Of a DNA stretch of 64,000 nt, positions 1 to 11,290 are shown piece after piece. Each line of letters begins with the position of its first letter. Within the stretch, counting starts at the first letter, position 1. The translations under genes and the position numbers were made by a program. Below the pieces are notes generated by a model. It had not been told where the DNA came from. It saw nothing but the letters and a program-made list of their open reading frames with translations, and ran no database searches. The stretch is from Mytilisepta virgata (lineage: Eukaryota; Mollusca; Bivalvia; Mytilida; Mytilidae), in NCBI GenBank assembly GCA_028015205.1, contig JAPWFG010000054.1, forward strand, positions 124,001 to 188,000, written 5' to 3'.

Positions 1-346
1 GTCCTGATATGCACCTGGCTGCCATTGGACGTTAATCAATAAGTCATCAATCCATCCATACTTTTACCGTCTCAGTGTTATGGCCCTTGATTTAACAAAA
101 ATGTTGAATTGATGGTTTGCTGATGATGATAATAGTATTGCTTGAACAGATGATTTTTGTACTAGCCCGGAATTGATACTTTTAATTTACTGTTATAAAA
201 TTATAAAATTTGTGAAAACTAAGGACTATCTCCATCGTGCATAACTGTGTCCTTAGATGTTTTGGCTTTACCTCTTTTGGTATTTTTGAATTTGCTCTTC
301 AGCTTTTTGTATTGTTGTTTTTGGTTTTTAACATTTTCGGCCTTGA
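1..346. other. gene-free stretch, upstream part of a hammerhead-bearing repeat
   Basis: No coding potential is seen. The T-rich segment from about 220 leads into the hammerhead-like motif that follows. From memory this T-rich lead (short TTTTGGTATTTTT-like runs, then 'TTTTCGGCCTTGAGCAC') resembles the sequence that precedes this motif in other mussel repeats, so 220-420 is probably one old repeat copy. Confidence 0.45.
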
Positions 347-391
347 GCACAACTGATGAGCCGTAAATCGACGAAATGTGCGTATAGGTGC
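347..391 (+). ncRNA. degenerate hammerhead ribozyme-like motif
   Basis: The two invariant core blocks are present in order: CTGATGA at 353-359 and GAAA at 373-376. Between them, GCCG...CGAC can form stem II with one C-A mismatch. After GAAA, 'TGTGCGTA' can form the minimal two-base-pair stem III (A-U and U-G) with loop GTGC, which puts the predicted cleavage after A384 (GTA). GCAC at 347-350 pairs with GTGC at 388-391 as stem I. This is the type I layout with very short stem III reported for repeats in bivalves and for Penelope-like retroelements. The stem II mismatch and internal stem I bulge suggest a decayed copy that may not cleave. Related but weaker copies lie near 4835 and 22839. Confidence 0.5.
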
Positions 392-1218
392 ATCAAAACT
401 GGTATCAAAGAATTGTAATTATTTTACTTTATTTTTTTTAATTTTTTTAGTTTATCAAATTGAAAATGAAATTAAATACAGCTCAAGTTCGCTTTTAATA
501 TTTTGTCTTGTACTATTGCAGAGTTATCACCCTTGACTTAACATTGAAGGTTTCTGAATAATTACAAAGTACTACTTGTAGAAATGATATACATGTACAT
601 ATAATTTTATTTTTACATTTTGTACAACGAAGAAATAAGATGCTCCGAGATAATCAGCATTTATTACACTTAAGACAAAATAATATCAAACTCCAACTAG
701 ACTCCTCATATATTAGTTAAAGCCATCTTTCATATGTTTTATAGTATCATAGCATAAATCAGAGATAATGAGGCACCTGTATATCTTTTACAGACTCTGA
801 TTCAAAATTGCAGTCAAACCCATTTATAGCAATCCAAAGTACAAAAACGGAGTCAAAAAAATATGTTCCCCCGATACTTCTGGGGGGGGGGGGGGCATAA
901 TAAGAATACACACATGAAAAAAACAATATGGTCAAGGATAGAATATTCAAACAATTATGAATCTCCATTCATCAGTTTCTAATGACTGTAATGTAGAAGA
1001 AACTGTTTAAATATGAATTTAAAATTTTTGGTTTTCAACTTAAATTTACAAAGTTCGTATTTGGATGTTTTTTTTTATATTTTATTTCTTACTTCCAAAT
1101 TATCTTGTAATTGAAAAAGAAAGGAACTTTTCTATTGAAATAATTACTCATATATAGTCACAAACTGAATTTTGTAATTAATTTTTCTGGTTCCTTTGTT
1201 AGGGTGAATAAGGTTATA
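392..1218. other. gene-free stretch
   Basis: AT-rich sequence without a supportable gene. The only notable item is a run of about 14 G at 881-895. Confidence 0.5.
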
Positions 1219-1390
1219 TTGTTTGTTTTATAGTTGAGGTTTTACGCCGTTTTCAGCACATTTGGCTATTTCGCAGCGGCCAGTTTTTATTGGTGGAGGA
1301 AGCCGGAGTACCCGGAGAGAACCACCGACCTTCGGTAGGAAAATTGGCAATCCTTGTCAATTATGATGGGAGTCGAACACACGCATTCGG
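1219..1390 (-). repeat. tRNA-derived SINE copy, reverse orientation, 5'-truncated
   Basis: Read on the minus strand this matches the intact SINE at 2769-2989: the central 'GGTTCTC...GGGTACTCCGGCTTCC' domain, then the 'AACGGCGTAAAACC' block, then a tail ending in AAACAAACA. It carries about 30 bases (TTTCAGCACATTTGGCTATTTCGC on the plus strand, near 1250-1275) that the other copy lacks and that also occur at 31171-31204. The tRNA-like head is largely missing. Confidence 0.7.
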
Positions 1391-2756
1391 TGATATCTAT
1401 TATCACATTTCTTAATATATTGGTAAAAATATTTCTTATTTTACTTTAAATTTCTCAAATTTACATTAAATCGGACTTTGACACCATTCCATAAACTTAC
1501 TGTCACCAAGATTTTTTTCTGACGGAAGGAATAGAGATTTATTAAGCAATCTTCTGTATTTATTATTAAGATATTGTAATACCGGATAATACTCTATTAT
1601 TAGAAAGTTTCAATGTTTTACAGGAAAGTATTTAAACTATCCGGAAGAGTTTAAGATTTATCTGGTATCAGAGTGTTATTTCCTTTTATGTAAAACATTA
1701 AACCCTTAATTAAATAGTATTGCAAAGAAGATTGTCAATTATACGGATATTATCTCCCTTCGTTTTTATTTTTATGAATTTCCTGATACTTTTTTTCTCA
1801 AATAATGAACAAATATTAAAATTTAAAAAAAAATCGCATACAAATAAACCCATGAGGGTTGTGGCAATACTGACAAATAAACATACTGAACGAGTGGTCT
1901 TTTAAACAGTATACGAATAATTAAGATCTTCCTTTCTTCAGTTCTAATTATAATGAACCTCTGTCTTAATACCATGAACAGAATCCAGAAATTATTCAAT
2001 GGTTAAAGAGAATGATAAACATGGGGTATCCTGTTCAACCCTCACCTTCCACTTGCTAGAACCTATAATTTACCCAAAACTTCCTTATCCTCTCTGCAAA
2101 TTATTAAATCATAATTGGTCTCCTTCACCCATGACAATCCACTTTAATCGATGACCATTTTATTTTAATTTGCTGGGGACTATTAGGGGTTGACTGGCAG
2201 GTTTGTTGGGGTAAGACTATTTACATGCTTTTAAAATCGCGGAACGACCATATTATTTATTTTTAGTCAGAAGGAGGCCATATTATTTATTTTCACCGCT
2301 CTCAAAAATTTATAAGAAAGCAAAAAAAAAAAAGAAGAAAAAAAAAAAGAAAAGAAGAAAACATACTAATTGCACACAATACTGAACAGGTAGATAAATC
2401 ATACATATAGTGTCAGGGCAGTTTTTCATTTGGGTCGGAAAAAATCTTTCATTTGGGCGGAAAGTGGAATTTCAATTGAGCGGATTTTTTTTTCCATTTG
2501 GGCTTAAATTTTAAAAATTGTCTGTATTTAGGTATTTAAAACGAACTTAAACCTATTAATTTATTATAATCACATGTCTTTTAAGAATACAATACTAGAT
2601 ACAATGCTAAAAAACAATGCTAAGATGTTTGCTTTCGATTAAAAAGAAACTAGTGTCAGAATAAACGTAAGTACTGTCAGCCAAAATCTTAAAAATGTAT
2701 AATACATGTCAGTTCAAATAAAGGACACTTTTTACCCTTATTTGTTTCTGTTGATT
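1391..2756. other. gene-free stretch
   Basis: No gene is supported. There is an A/G-rich tract around 2315-2360, and short repeated phrases 'CATTTGGGCGGAAA' near 2428-2505 that recur in reverse sense near 3235-3300. The latter suggests an old inverted-repeat element spanning roughly 2420-3310, into which the SINE at 2769 inserted. Confidence 0.35.
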
Positions 2757-3001
2757 TTATACCGTCCAGGGGCCTCGGTGGCCGTGTGGTCAATGTAGTT
2801 CGTTATGACTACTAATGATCACTAGCCTGTCAACAATAAGGTTGTGAGTTCGAATATCAACTGTTCGACTCCGATCTAAATTGATAAGGATTGCCAATTT
2901 TCCTACCGAAAGTCGGTGGTTCTCAATGGGTACTCCAGCTTCTTCCACCACGAAATAGAACGGCGTAAAACCCCAACTAAACAAACAAATTATACCGTCC
3001 A
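2757..3001 (+). mobile_element. intact tRNA-derived SINE with 12-bp target site duplication
   Basis: The body is 2769-2989, 221 bp. It starts GGGCCTCGGTGGCCGTGTGG, giving a Pol III box A-like segment (TGGCCGTGTGGTCAA), and has a box B-like segment GTGAGTTCGAATA near 2846. The conserved central domain (TCGGTGGTTCTC...GGGTACTCCAGCTTC) follows, and the end is ACTAAACAAACAAA. Both flanks carry the identical 12 bases TTATACCGTCCA (2757-2768 and 2990-3001), the target duplication expected from LINE-mediated retroposition. It is not a functional tRNA because no cloverleaf acceptor stem is preserved. The identical flanks point to a fairly young insertion. Confidence 0.88.
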
Positions 3002-4834
3002 TTTTGGCATTTAACTAAGTGACTACATGTACATGTATGGTGAACTATGTTCAGAAAGTAAAAATTAAAAAAATATATTTGAGTTTAGAACTACCGTTCA
3101 CGAATCGATTGTTTTATTAAATTTTTATTTGCTTTAATTTTTTATTTATTTTTATTTCTAACAATACATTACTAGGAATTCTTGGATCATTTTATTGGCA
3201 CAGTTATAATTTTTCATGTAAAATAATTATGCCCAATTGAAATATGAAAATTCGCCCAAACGAAAAAACTAAAATTTTTTAAATTCGCCCAAATGAAATG
3301 CGTCCACTGTCAGATTACAATTTTTCAGCATTAACCTCAATTCGAAAAAAAACAAATTTTTAACCTGATATTATTTTATCCCCTAAGAATAAAGAGTAAC
3401 AAAATTATAAACCTATTAGCATCATACAACTTGCTTTTTATCTTCTTATACATTTTTTTCTCTAAGAAAAATAATTGGTGATAAATAAAAAAAAAACACA
3501 TAAAATATTATCAAAAAGTCGCATTATTCCAAGTTGCGGTCTGGATAAACCAATTGCTAGTTTGGTTAAGAAATAATTTGATTTCTTTTTTAAACTTCTC
3601 CGAGCATGATTTTAATTTTTCTCAATTCCGTCATAAATAATTTGGACTAGAAATAAATGTTATTTTTTTCCATTTTACTTCTTTGATCTGATGAGGTTAA
3701 AAGGTCGAGAGAATTTCTATAAATAAAACATGACAATCAAACGTGATAACGACGTAGTTTGAATAGTTCTTGAAATTATCACAAAATTATCACGAACTAT
3801 TCATAGTTGCGCTAATTAACATCTATATCATGTATATAGAACATGTGCGTACGCCACACGTGTACAGTATTTGACGAAACACGTGTATAGGGCATACTAT
3901 ATTAAATAAATTATGTGGGTAGGTCACATGTTTAAAAATTATAAGACACTGTAGACCCCTCAGTCATTCAACGGCTTTAACATATCATTGAACATAGACT
4001 TTGTCCTCGGCCAATGAACTTTTTTTTTTCGTTCGATGAATAATTAAAAACCTTACTTTGTCATAGAATAAGATCAAAATTCCCCAAAAGGCCATCGTGA
4101 TAAATTATTGAATGCTATCAATGTCATCAATTCTACATTTGCACAGAGTAGACTTTTGGGGTATAAATTAGGTAAACACTCAAGGGTAAATCAAATGCTG
4201 AAATACTGGGAAACCGATGAGCCCAGTCTAGAGATGCAAGAAAGATCAGCAACTAAAAAGAACGGAAAAAGTCAAAAATGAAAAGAAATAAGTTAGAAAG
4301 TGTTTGCTTGTACTTTAGTATGAACTCCCAGATGGTATCACCAGATCATTTGATAAAATTTTGATACCAGCCAGAAAGTGTACTGCAGTTTAAATTTACT
4401 GTTACAAAAATATTCTAGTAAGTCGTAGTACCACTGGAGGGATCAGGTGAGATGCGTGCTGCGCATGTGTAAGTTAACTTATCAGTTCAAGGCTGCTTTT
4501 CACATGTGTTCCTTGATACGGTCGGGCGTGTCTCCGACCGTCATGTAACTTTTGTATTTTCGTACTTCATTTTTTTAAAATTCACCGGTTGGTTTGTGAT
4601 AAATAATTCTTATTTTGTTTGTTCAACCTTCAACTTTAACTCCGATAAACATTTGTACGACTAAGATCGCGACTGGTTCTATGACGTCAATAGAACGAAG
4701 CCATTGAAAACTGGAAACCAGATCACACTCGTACGAATGTTTGTGAAACGGGACACTGTCTTTCGATAATTTTGGCGTTATCCCTCGATAATTTTTATTG
4801 ACTTTTCAAAGTTTAAATTTTAATTTTTTACGCC
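3002..4834. other. gene-free stretch
   Basis: AT-rich intergenic DNA. I see no open frame with coding character and no RNA gene. Confidence 0.45.
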
Positions 4835-4880
4835 GTGAGCGCTTTGTGACTAATAAGCCCTAAATCGATGAAATGTGCAA
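4835..4880 (+). repeat. decayed hammerhead-repeat copy
   Basis: The spacing matches the motif at 347-391 (GAGCGCTTTGTGACTAATAAG, then TAAATCGATGAAATGTGC). The core has mutated to CTAATAA and ATGAAA, so it should be inactive. It is useful only as evidence that the motif is repeated. Confidence 0.4.
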
Positions 4881-5575
4881 TTTTTGTCCATTGTGTTCTA
4901 CAATATACAGGGACCATACCAAATCATGAGGTAAATTAATCTAATTTTTTGGCATAAAAATATACAATTTAGACACTTAACAGGAAAGATACACATATGA
5001 GGTTAGATAAATTTAAAGGTAAGCTTTGTCAACTCGTTTCTTGTATAAACTGTAACAAATAACAACCATATATTGCCAAAAACGTTTAAAAACATCAAAT
5101 CCCTCAACAAATCAACAGCTGAAATTTCTTGGCTCCTTTATCAAACAATCTTTAGAACTGAAGGCGGAGGGCCCTTAAATTTCATATGTTACAGTTATTT
5201 TTGTATCGTATTGTATTACCATCTACCCAACTATGAGTGTAAAATGATCATAAATTTGAATATTTGAATATTAATTATATAAATTAGATATAGAAACACA
5301 AGTCGGAGAACTATTTACTCAAAAAGTTGGCCTCTCTCAATTTTATGTATATTTTCATCCAACAGAAATAAAAATGGACCCACCCTTTGCGAGGGATAAA
5401 CATCTCGTCAGGAGAACGTCAGGTTGACAGTAACTGTGCGTGAAGCAACTGTATTTCTACAAACATGTTACCATAACGGGAATGCCCGACCTTTGTATCA
5501 TTTAGTCACCTTTGAATCAAGATAAGTTTATTCTTTCATAAATTAGCTTTAAAATTAATTTCCTTGCAGAAAACC
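4881..5575 (+). other. upstream region and 5' UTR of the GPCR gene
   Basis: There is no coding exon. A pyrimidine-rich acceptor (TTTCCTTGCAG, ending at 5569) sits six bases before the GPCR start codon, so the 5' UTR is probably interrupted by an intron and an untranslated first exon lies further upstream. I could not place that exon. Confidence 0.5.
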
Positions 5576-7821
5576 ATGGACAACAAAACTTCGTATGAAA
5601 ACGTTACTGACCACATGGCCGTGGAGAAGACTGATGACATGGCTAACATGATGGGCATTGCAAAAGTTATGCACTGGTACAGTAGCGTTGTCTTTGGTAC
5701 CATCTTTGTGGTAGTTGGCTTGATCGGGAATATCCTCTCCATCATTGTGTGGAACCGGAAGTCGCTTAGGTCATCAACTGGGACTTACTTGATTGCACAG
5801 GCGATTGCTGATATAAGCGTATTGGTCACGTTCTTCTTTACCGACAGTATTGCAATGATGAACCCGGATGTAAAGAAGGATTACTCGTACGGTGTGTTCT
5901 ATTCGTACATTGGGTTTCCATTATTTTTTCTAGCAGTCATCACTAGTATATGGATGACAGTTGGAGTCACTGTAGACCGATACATTCAGGTCTGCTGGAT
6001 AAGTCACTCAAAAGTAAGTATTTCTTAGTGGTAATTTTATTGCATTTTATGTTTAAAAACAGTTTAAACAATGAAAGTTACCCCCGAAAAATATAAATTA
6101 ATACATACACCAGTATACGAATCATTGTTTGAAAAACAGATAGACATCATTCCACGTTGGCCCTTATAACAACCTATAAGCCAGAAAGTATTTTTAAAAT
6201 TTTAAATAATAGAAATTGATTTCTAAAGCATCTAGTGGTCCAGACCTTTTAGTTCCTCTGGATCTGCAACAGATATATAACCAGAATACAAGATTTTAGT
6301 CAATATAATTGTTGATAAATATTTTGTATCCAGTTATAAAATGTAAAAAAAGCTAATTATTATTTTACAGTCAATGTGTAACTACAAGAGGGCTCTACAT
6401 GGGATCGGAATTATCACCATGCTATGTTTTATTATCAACATTCCACATTTCTTCAACTACCATCCGATTTCCGAACGCAACCAAACAGATGACGCATACG
6501 AGCTGACGGAGTTTGGAACAGGAACCGGAAGTCAAAATTATGAATTTTGGGTGCACTGTATGTTCCTTGTACTGGTTCCATGGATCACCATATTTAGTTT
6601 GAATGTACTCATTATTAGATGCGTAATGAAAAACAGTCGCAAAATGAGTCAAAGGAAGAGTGTATATGCGAAAGAGAAGACCAAAAAGGCCGAGAACCAG
6701 TTGACTACAATTCTTCTTACTGTGACCTTCACATTCCTGGTCCTCATTGCTCTTCAGTGTATTACTCAGTGCTTCTTCATGCTGAAACCGGAAACGGTAA
6801 GTTCAGTTATTGACCTTGAACAAAGGGATTAAGGTTGAGAATGATATATTCAATGAATACTCTTTGTTTTATCCACATTGAGTGCTTGTAATATGTTCTG
6901 TTGATTGATAGATAGAGTCCGGATTGCAGTTGTTAAAAATGAAATGATACGGGATATACATCAATGAGACAATATAATTAAATACGCCAGCATATTTAGT
7001 AAAAACTTCAAAAAACTGGTGGTCCTAATCTGCCCTTCGGTTTTATACATATATATTTGATTCAGATATTTATTAAAGTGTAAGGTAAACACAAAGACAT
7101 CTCGTAAATTAAAGGGTGGTGGAAACAAGGTACAAAATTAAGTTATTCTTATTATCAAAGATCGATACACCTATCAACACTTCCGGAAAAAATCCTGATA
7201 TTGAATATTTTCTACTGGATTACTGGTACTGATTGTAAAACAGTACGAACTGACCAATGATGTCATTTTCACAAAACATAAGATACAAAAAATTCAATCA
7301 GCTGTTAAAACAACGATATTTTGGCGTTGAACCACGTCTGGTTTGCTAAACGATTATTGTTTTCAGAAAGTTAAATTGATCTAAGATTTACCTGCATTGC
7401 TCAACATTAAACTACAGCATTTTTTTTACCAGAAGATGTGTAATTTTAGAAACATTTCCGGTAAGAAAAGTTAATTTTTGAAATAAATATTGGATATGAA
7501 CTATTATTTTATAAACCTTTTTTTTTCACAGATTGAAACATTTATATTTTTGTTTTGCCGACGAACTGGTGGTATTTAATGTGTTCCATACTTTTATTTC
7601 AGGTGAATTTCGAACTTGTTGATGAAGCTTTCTCTGTGGCTAAACTTGGCGTTATCATCAATTCATCCATCAATTTCTTTCTGTACTGCTTCAGCGGAAG
7701 ACGCTTTCGAAAGGAGCTCTATAGCATTATGGGATGCCGCGTCACTTCCGGGGATTCTGGCGATTTTTCGTCATCCTCCTCCGAACGAACCTCTTCGACA
7801 AAGAAATCGTCAGTTATTTAA
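5576..7821 (+). CDS. class A (rhodopsin-family) G-protein-coupled receptor, peptide-receptor type
   Basis: Three coding exons, 5576-6013, 6371-6796 and 7603-7821, join in phase 0 with GTAAGT donors and CAG acceptors to give 360 aa. The start is the ATG in AAAACCATGG just after an acceptor; upstream in-frame codons belong to the splice site. The N-terminus has N-glycosylation sequons at N3 and N9. TM1 contains GLIGN (near 48-52), TM2 the LIAQAIAD motif with D79, TM3 ends in DRY 134-136, TM5 has P216, and TM7 carries NSSINFFLY (308-316) in place of NPxxY. A Ser/Thr-rich tail follows. The NSxxNFxxY end resembles FMRFamide/myosuppressin-like invertebrate receptors, so a neuropeptide ligand is likely but not shown. 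Odd points: no cysteine near the top of TM3 or in extracellular loop 2, so the usual disulfide is missing, and TM6 lacks the CWxP proline. Confidence 0.92.
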
Positions 7822-8079
7822 AATGGTTCAAATTTTCGGTGGTTGCTTTGACATTTTCCACCCTTTATAAGAGTTGTGAACATCTTTCCGTATTTATTCA
7901 AGCCATGCGTAATCTGCAACTGCATCGTTTCTCTCATAATATTTATGCTGAGGATACTGCACGTGCATCGATCTCCCACTGTTATGAGGTCTAATGAAAA
8001 TTCTTTTGTCATACCTGTTGACCAATCAGCCGTAACACTATTTAACCTCGTACAGGAAACCTAAAAATCGAGTATTTAC

Positions 8080-9260
8080 GGAAGAAATAGACCCTTATAC
8101 TCGTTCAAAACAGACGAACATGGTAATATTCAGCGTTTCACCTCGCTCAGCTTCGATCCACTCTGGAAAGACGTGAATGTTTAAAACTCGATGAGGATTT
8201 TCTAGTCTTCCCTTTGAACTCGTGTAATAACCTATTACTCTACCTATAACTTCGATGCTTTCAAAATAAAAACGGCAACAGCAGTTACACACATATACCT
8301 TGTCATTGGTAGAGATAAATCATACTTTGTGAAAAACCACTCTAAATCTAACAAAAAATATACAAAGGACGAAATTGTCCTGATGATTGAATTTTTGATC
8401 GACAACATATTTGTTCAATTTGGTGGACGTGTTTTCAATTAGACTATGGACACCACTCCTGGCCGACTTGTTCCTTTACTCATATGAGGAAGACTTCCTT
8501 GACGGGCTTCTTAAGGAAAAGCAGAATAAGTTACCGTTCCTTTAATTTCAGCTTCCGCTACATAGATAATGTTTTATCCAATAATCACGTTTTGGGAATT
8601 TCTTGCATCTCATCTATCCCAATTAGCTCGAAATTAAGGATACCATAGACACTGCCAAGTCTGCATCTTATTTTGACCTTCACCTCGAAATTGACACCAG
8701 AGGAAGGCTGAACACAAACTTTAAGACAAACGGAATGACTTTGACTTTCCAATGGTCGATTTCCATTTTTGAGCGGCAACATTCCAGAAGCGCCGGCGTA
8801 TGGAGTCTATATTTCACAACTCATACGTTATTCCAGAGCGTGTGACATATACGTTGACTTCCTGGCTCCTGACAGAATAGTTGCTCAGACAAGGGTATGT
8901 TGCTTCTTATTAAAGTTTTATGGACGTCATCATGAATTGGTTGACAGGTATGAAAAAACTGTTTACTAAATGAAAATGGACCTGTTCCATTGATGTTGTC
9001 CCTTCCTAATACCGGATTTGACATGGGCAGCAGGGCGGAAGTCCTGCAGAAAGCAGAGCTTGCTTACTCTTCCGGATCACCTGAGTCTACCCCGGATTTT
9101 TGTTGGGGTCCATGTTGTTCAAATGTTTTTAGTTTTTAATTGTAGTGCTTGTATTGTTTTGGTCTTGTCTTTGTTGTTCTCCGGAGTTTGTCAGTTGTTT
9201 TGATTTCCCCCTCCTTCGAATATCCCTTTGTTATTTGTTGACTTTACTTCTGACACATAG
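8080..9260 (+). pseudogene. dead reverse-transcriptase retroelement remnant with its 3' tail
   Basis: Broken across several frames, the translation shows a C-terminal reverse-transcriptase region: a 'GRDKSYF' segment near 8309, 'EFLIDNIFVQFGGRVF' near 8390-8437, the catalytic box read as YIDN (8559-8570) where YIDD is expected, and 'PAYGVYISQLIRYSRA' near 8790-8850. These phrases are familiar to me from an abundant metazoan retroelement family that I cannot assign securely (Penelope-like or another LINE-like clade). Multiple frameshifts and stops, plus the D-to-N change in the active site, make it non-functional. From about 8900 the sequence is the 3' region shared with 19043-19560. It starts about 260 bp after the GPCR stop codon. 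Confidence 0.8.
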
Positions 9261-10879
9261 TGCATCAGGAAACCGGAAGTGAAAATGACTGTTTCATTTT
9301 ACGCATTTGTTTAATTGTATCGTACATGTTGAAAACACTTCACCTATAAAGACAAGGTTTGTACAGGTCCTTCAAAGTACTTGAGATTGAAAACAGAGAA
9401 TTACTTCATAGTATCAGGTGCAAAACGAGATGTACGATATACATATAATATTTAAATATGTACTCAAAACCAACAAGACTACAAAGAACGTTTTCAGAAG
9501 AAGAAAAACGTTTTGGGTTGAAATTTTCATAAACACTGCGATAAATGAGTTCACTTCCTTACTTACCATTCTTAAAGATCTGCAATATTTCTTTATTCTT
9601 TTAACGCTGTGGATAGTATTTTAAAAAGGCCCTGAAACTGTCAGTGACTGGAGGTAATTTGGATTGTCATAGTTTTAGCACCACTGTGAAGGCTCAATAT
9701 TTACTGTACACAGAAAAGCTCCAGTAAAAAAGTGAAATTTTGGACCTTGGAAGTCCAATAAAAAGTACCCGAATTTAATACTAAAAATATGCAAAAACGA
9801 AGACGAGCACACGCTAGGCACACACATGCTGATTAAAAAAACTTTCAAGTCATTTTCGATTCGTTGAAGAAAACTGAAATATTTAGACAATACACTGAAC
9901 TGCAGTGAAGGGTAGCGAGACATTCATCGTGCAAAACAAAGCAATAAACCGTTAACAATGACCAATATATTGGATTGCCTGACTTTATTGACGGGTCAGA
10001 AAGACTTTTCGGCGGACCATTATTAAATTTGTAATTTTAAAAATTTTCAGCCATCCAATGAGAAAGTTAAAGTTCCGTGTAAAAAATTATTATTGAAGAT
10101 TCGTGTCAAAAATAATTTTGCTACACTCGGCTGCAGTGCAGTTTATTCGTTGATTTTATTGCTTTTGGTAGAAGGAAAGCTCATTAAAAGTCTACAGGGT
10201 CGTAGCCAAGGGTCTATGTTAGAAACCTACCCCTATAATGCATTAGTAAATCACCGGAAGTAGGTACACGGCAGATATAATACTTGTTATTAAATTTGAA
10301 TATAAGTTGGAATGTGATGTTCGATCTTAAATACACCGTATATATTTCAAACTTTTAACAAAATTGTTGAATTAAAATGTTATTGTTTTCATTGTATGAT
10401 TTGTATGATACAATTTGTTTGCTTTAATAAATGTTGAAGTATCTATACTTGTCTTTCTTCATGTTATTTTTACGCACACCACGTGTTCTTTCATTTTTAT
10501 TTCACTAACGTTTCAGCTAAAAAAGATCGAAAAATGATGTATAGGAAGTAGCCATTTTATTTGTACGCATATCAAATGAATTTGATGAGAAATACCGAGA
10601 AATAAGAATCATTCCCTAAAACATTAAAGAAACCTTGTGTTTGATAATTCCAATACACCCGAATGCAGCGTAGCATATGCTTGTTAAAATATATGTTTCG
10701 TAAAAAAATAAAAATTGCATGTGCAGTTTTTATGGCGTAACCAGTTTCACATTGTTTATAAATTCCAAAACCTCTAGTAAAGTTATTTTTGAACACCATA
10801 GTTTCTGAGTGAAGTGTTACCTGATTTCAGACACTTGCACTTTGCATAGTTTCATGACGTACTTTTAGTACTTCTGTTT
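9261..10879. other. gene-free stretch
   Basis: No coding exon or structured RNA is evident. The sequence is AT-rich and unremarkable. Confidence 0.45.
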
Positions 10880-11290
10880 TATCTGTATCTTGATGATGTC
10901 GTTTGCTTTTTGTGGCTTGGTTTTGTTTTGTGTTATTTTTGCTGGATGATGTGTAGTCCTATCTATGGATATATGATTTTCAGTGTTGTTTTTGGTTGAA
11001 TATTTTCTTGTGCTGCTTGTGGTTAGATGATGTCGCCTGCTGTTTCTCGCTAGGGTATGATAAGTAGTATTCGTTTCTGGATGATGTGCAGTCCTATCTA
11101 CGGATAGATCTTGTCATGTGTTGTTTTTTGGCTGGATGTTTTCTTGCGGTTGTTGTGATTAGATGGTATCTGCTACTGTTTGTGGTTGGGTGGTATCTCC
11201 TGCTTTTTTGGCTTGGAGGTATCTTCTGCTATTTCGGCCTGTTTATAAATCGTCTCGTTCTAGTTGTGGTTCAATGTTTTCTTGTTAAGT
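10880..11290 (+). repeat. degenerate T/G-rich tandem repeat, period about 135 bp
   Basis: CTGGATGATGTG(T/C)AGTCCTATCT occurs at 10942 and 11077. The downstream phrases (TGTTGTTTTTGG, TTTTCTTG, TTAGATG) recur at the same spacing. Part of a further unit lies at each end. No coding function is seen. Confidence 0.6.

Noticed and set aside
2769..2989. A tRNA gene
   Set aside because: Box A- and B-like motifs are present, but there is no cloverleaf acceptor stem, and target duplications show it is a SINE.
4835..4880. Second functional hammerhead
   Set aside because: Both invariant cores are mutated (CTAATAA, ATGAAA), so it is only a relic of the repeat.
5564..5575. Upstream start for the GPCR at 5564
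   Set aside because: Those codons (TTG CAG ...) are the splice acceptor itself. The first ATG is at 5576 in strong context.
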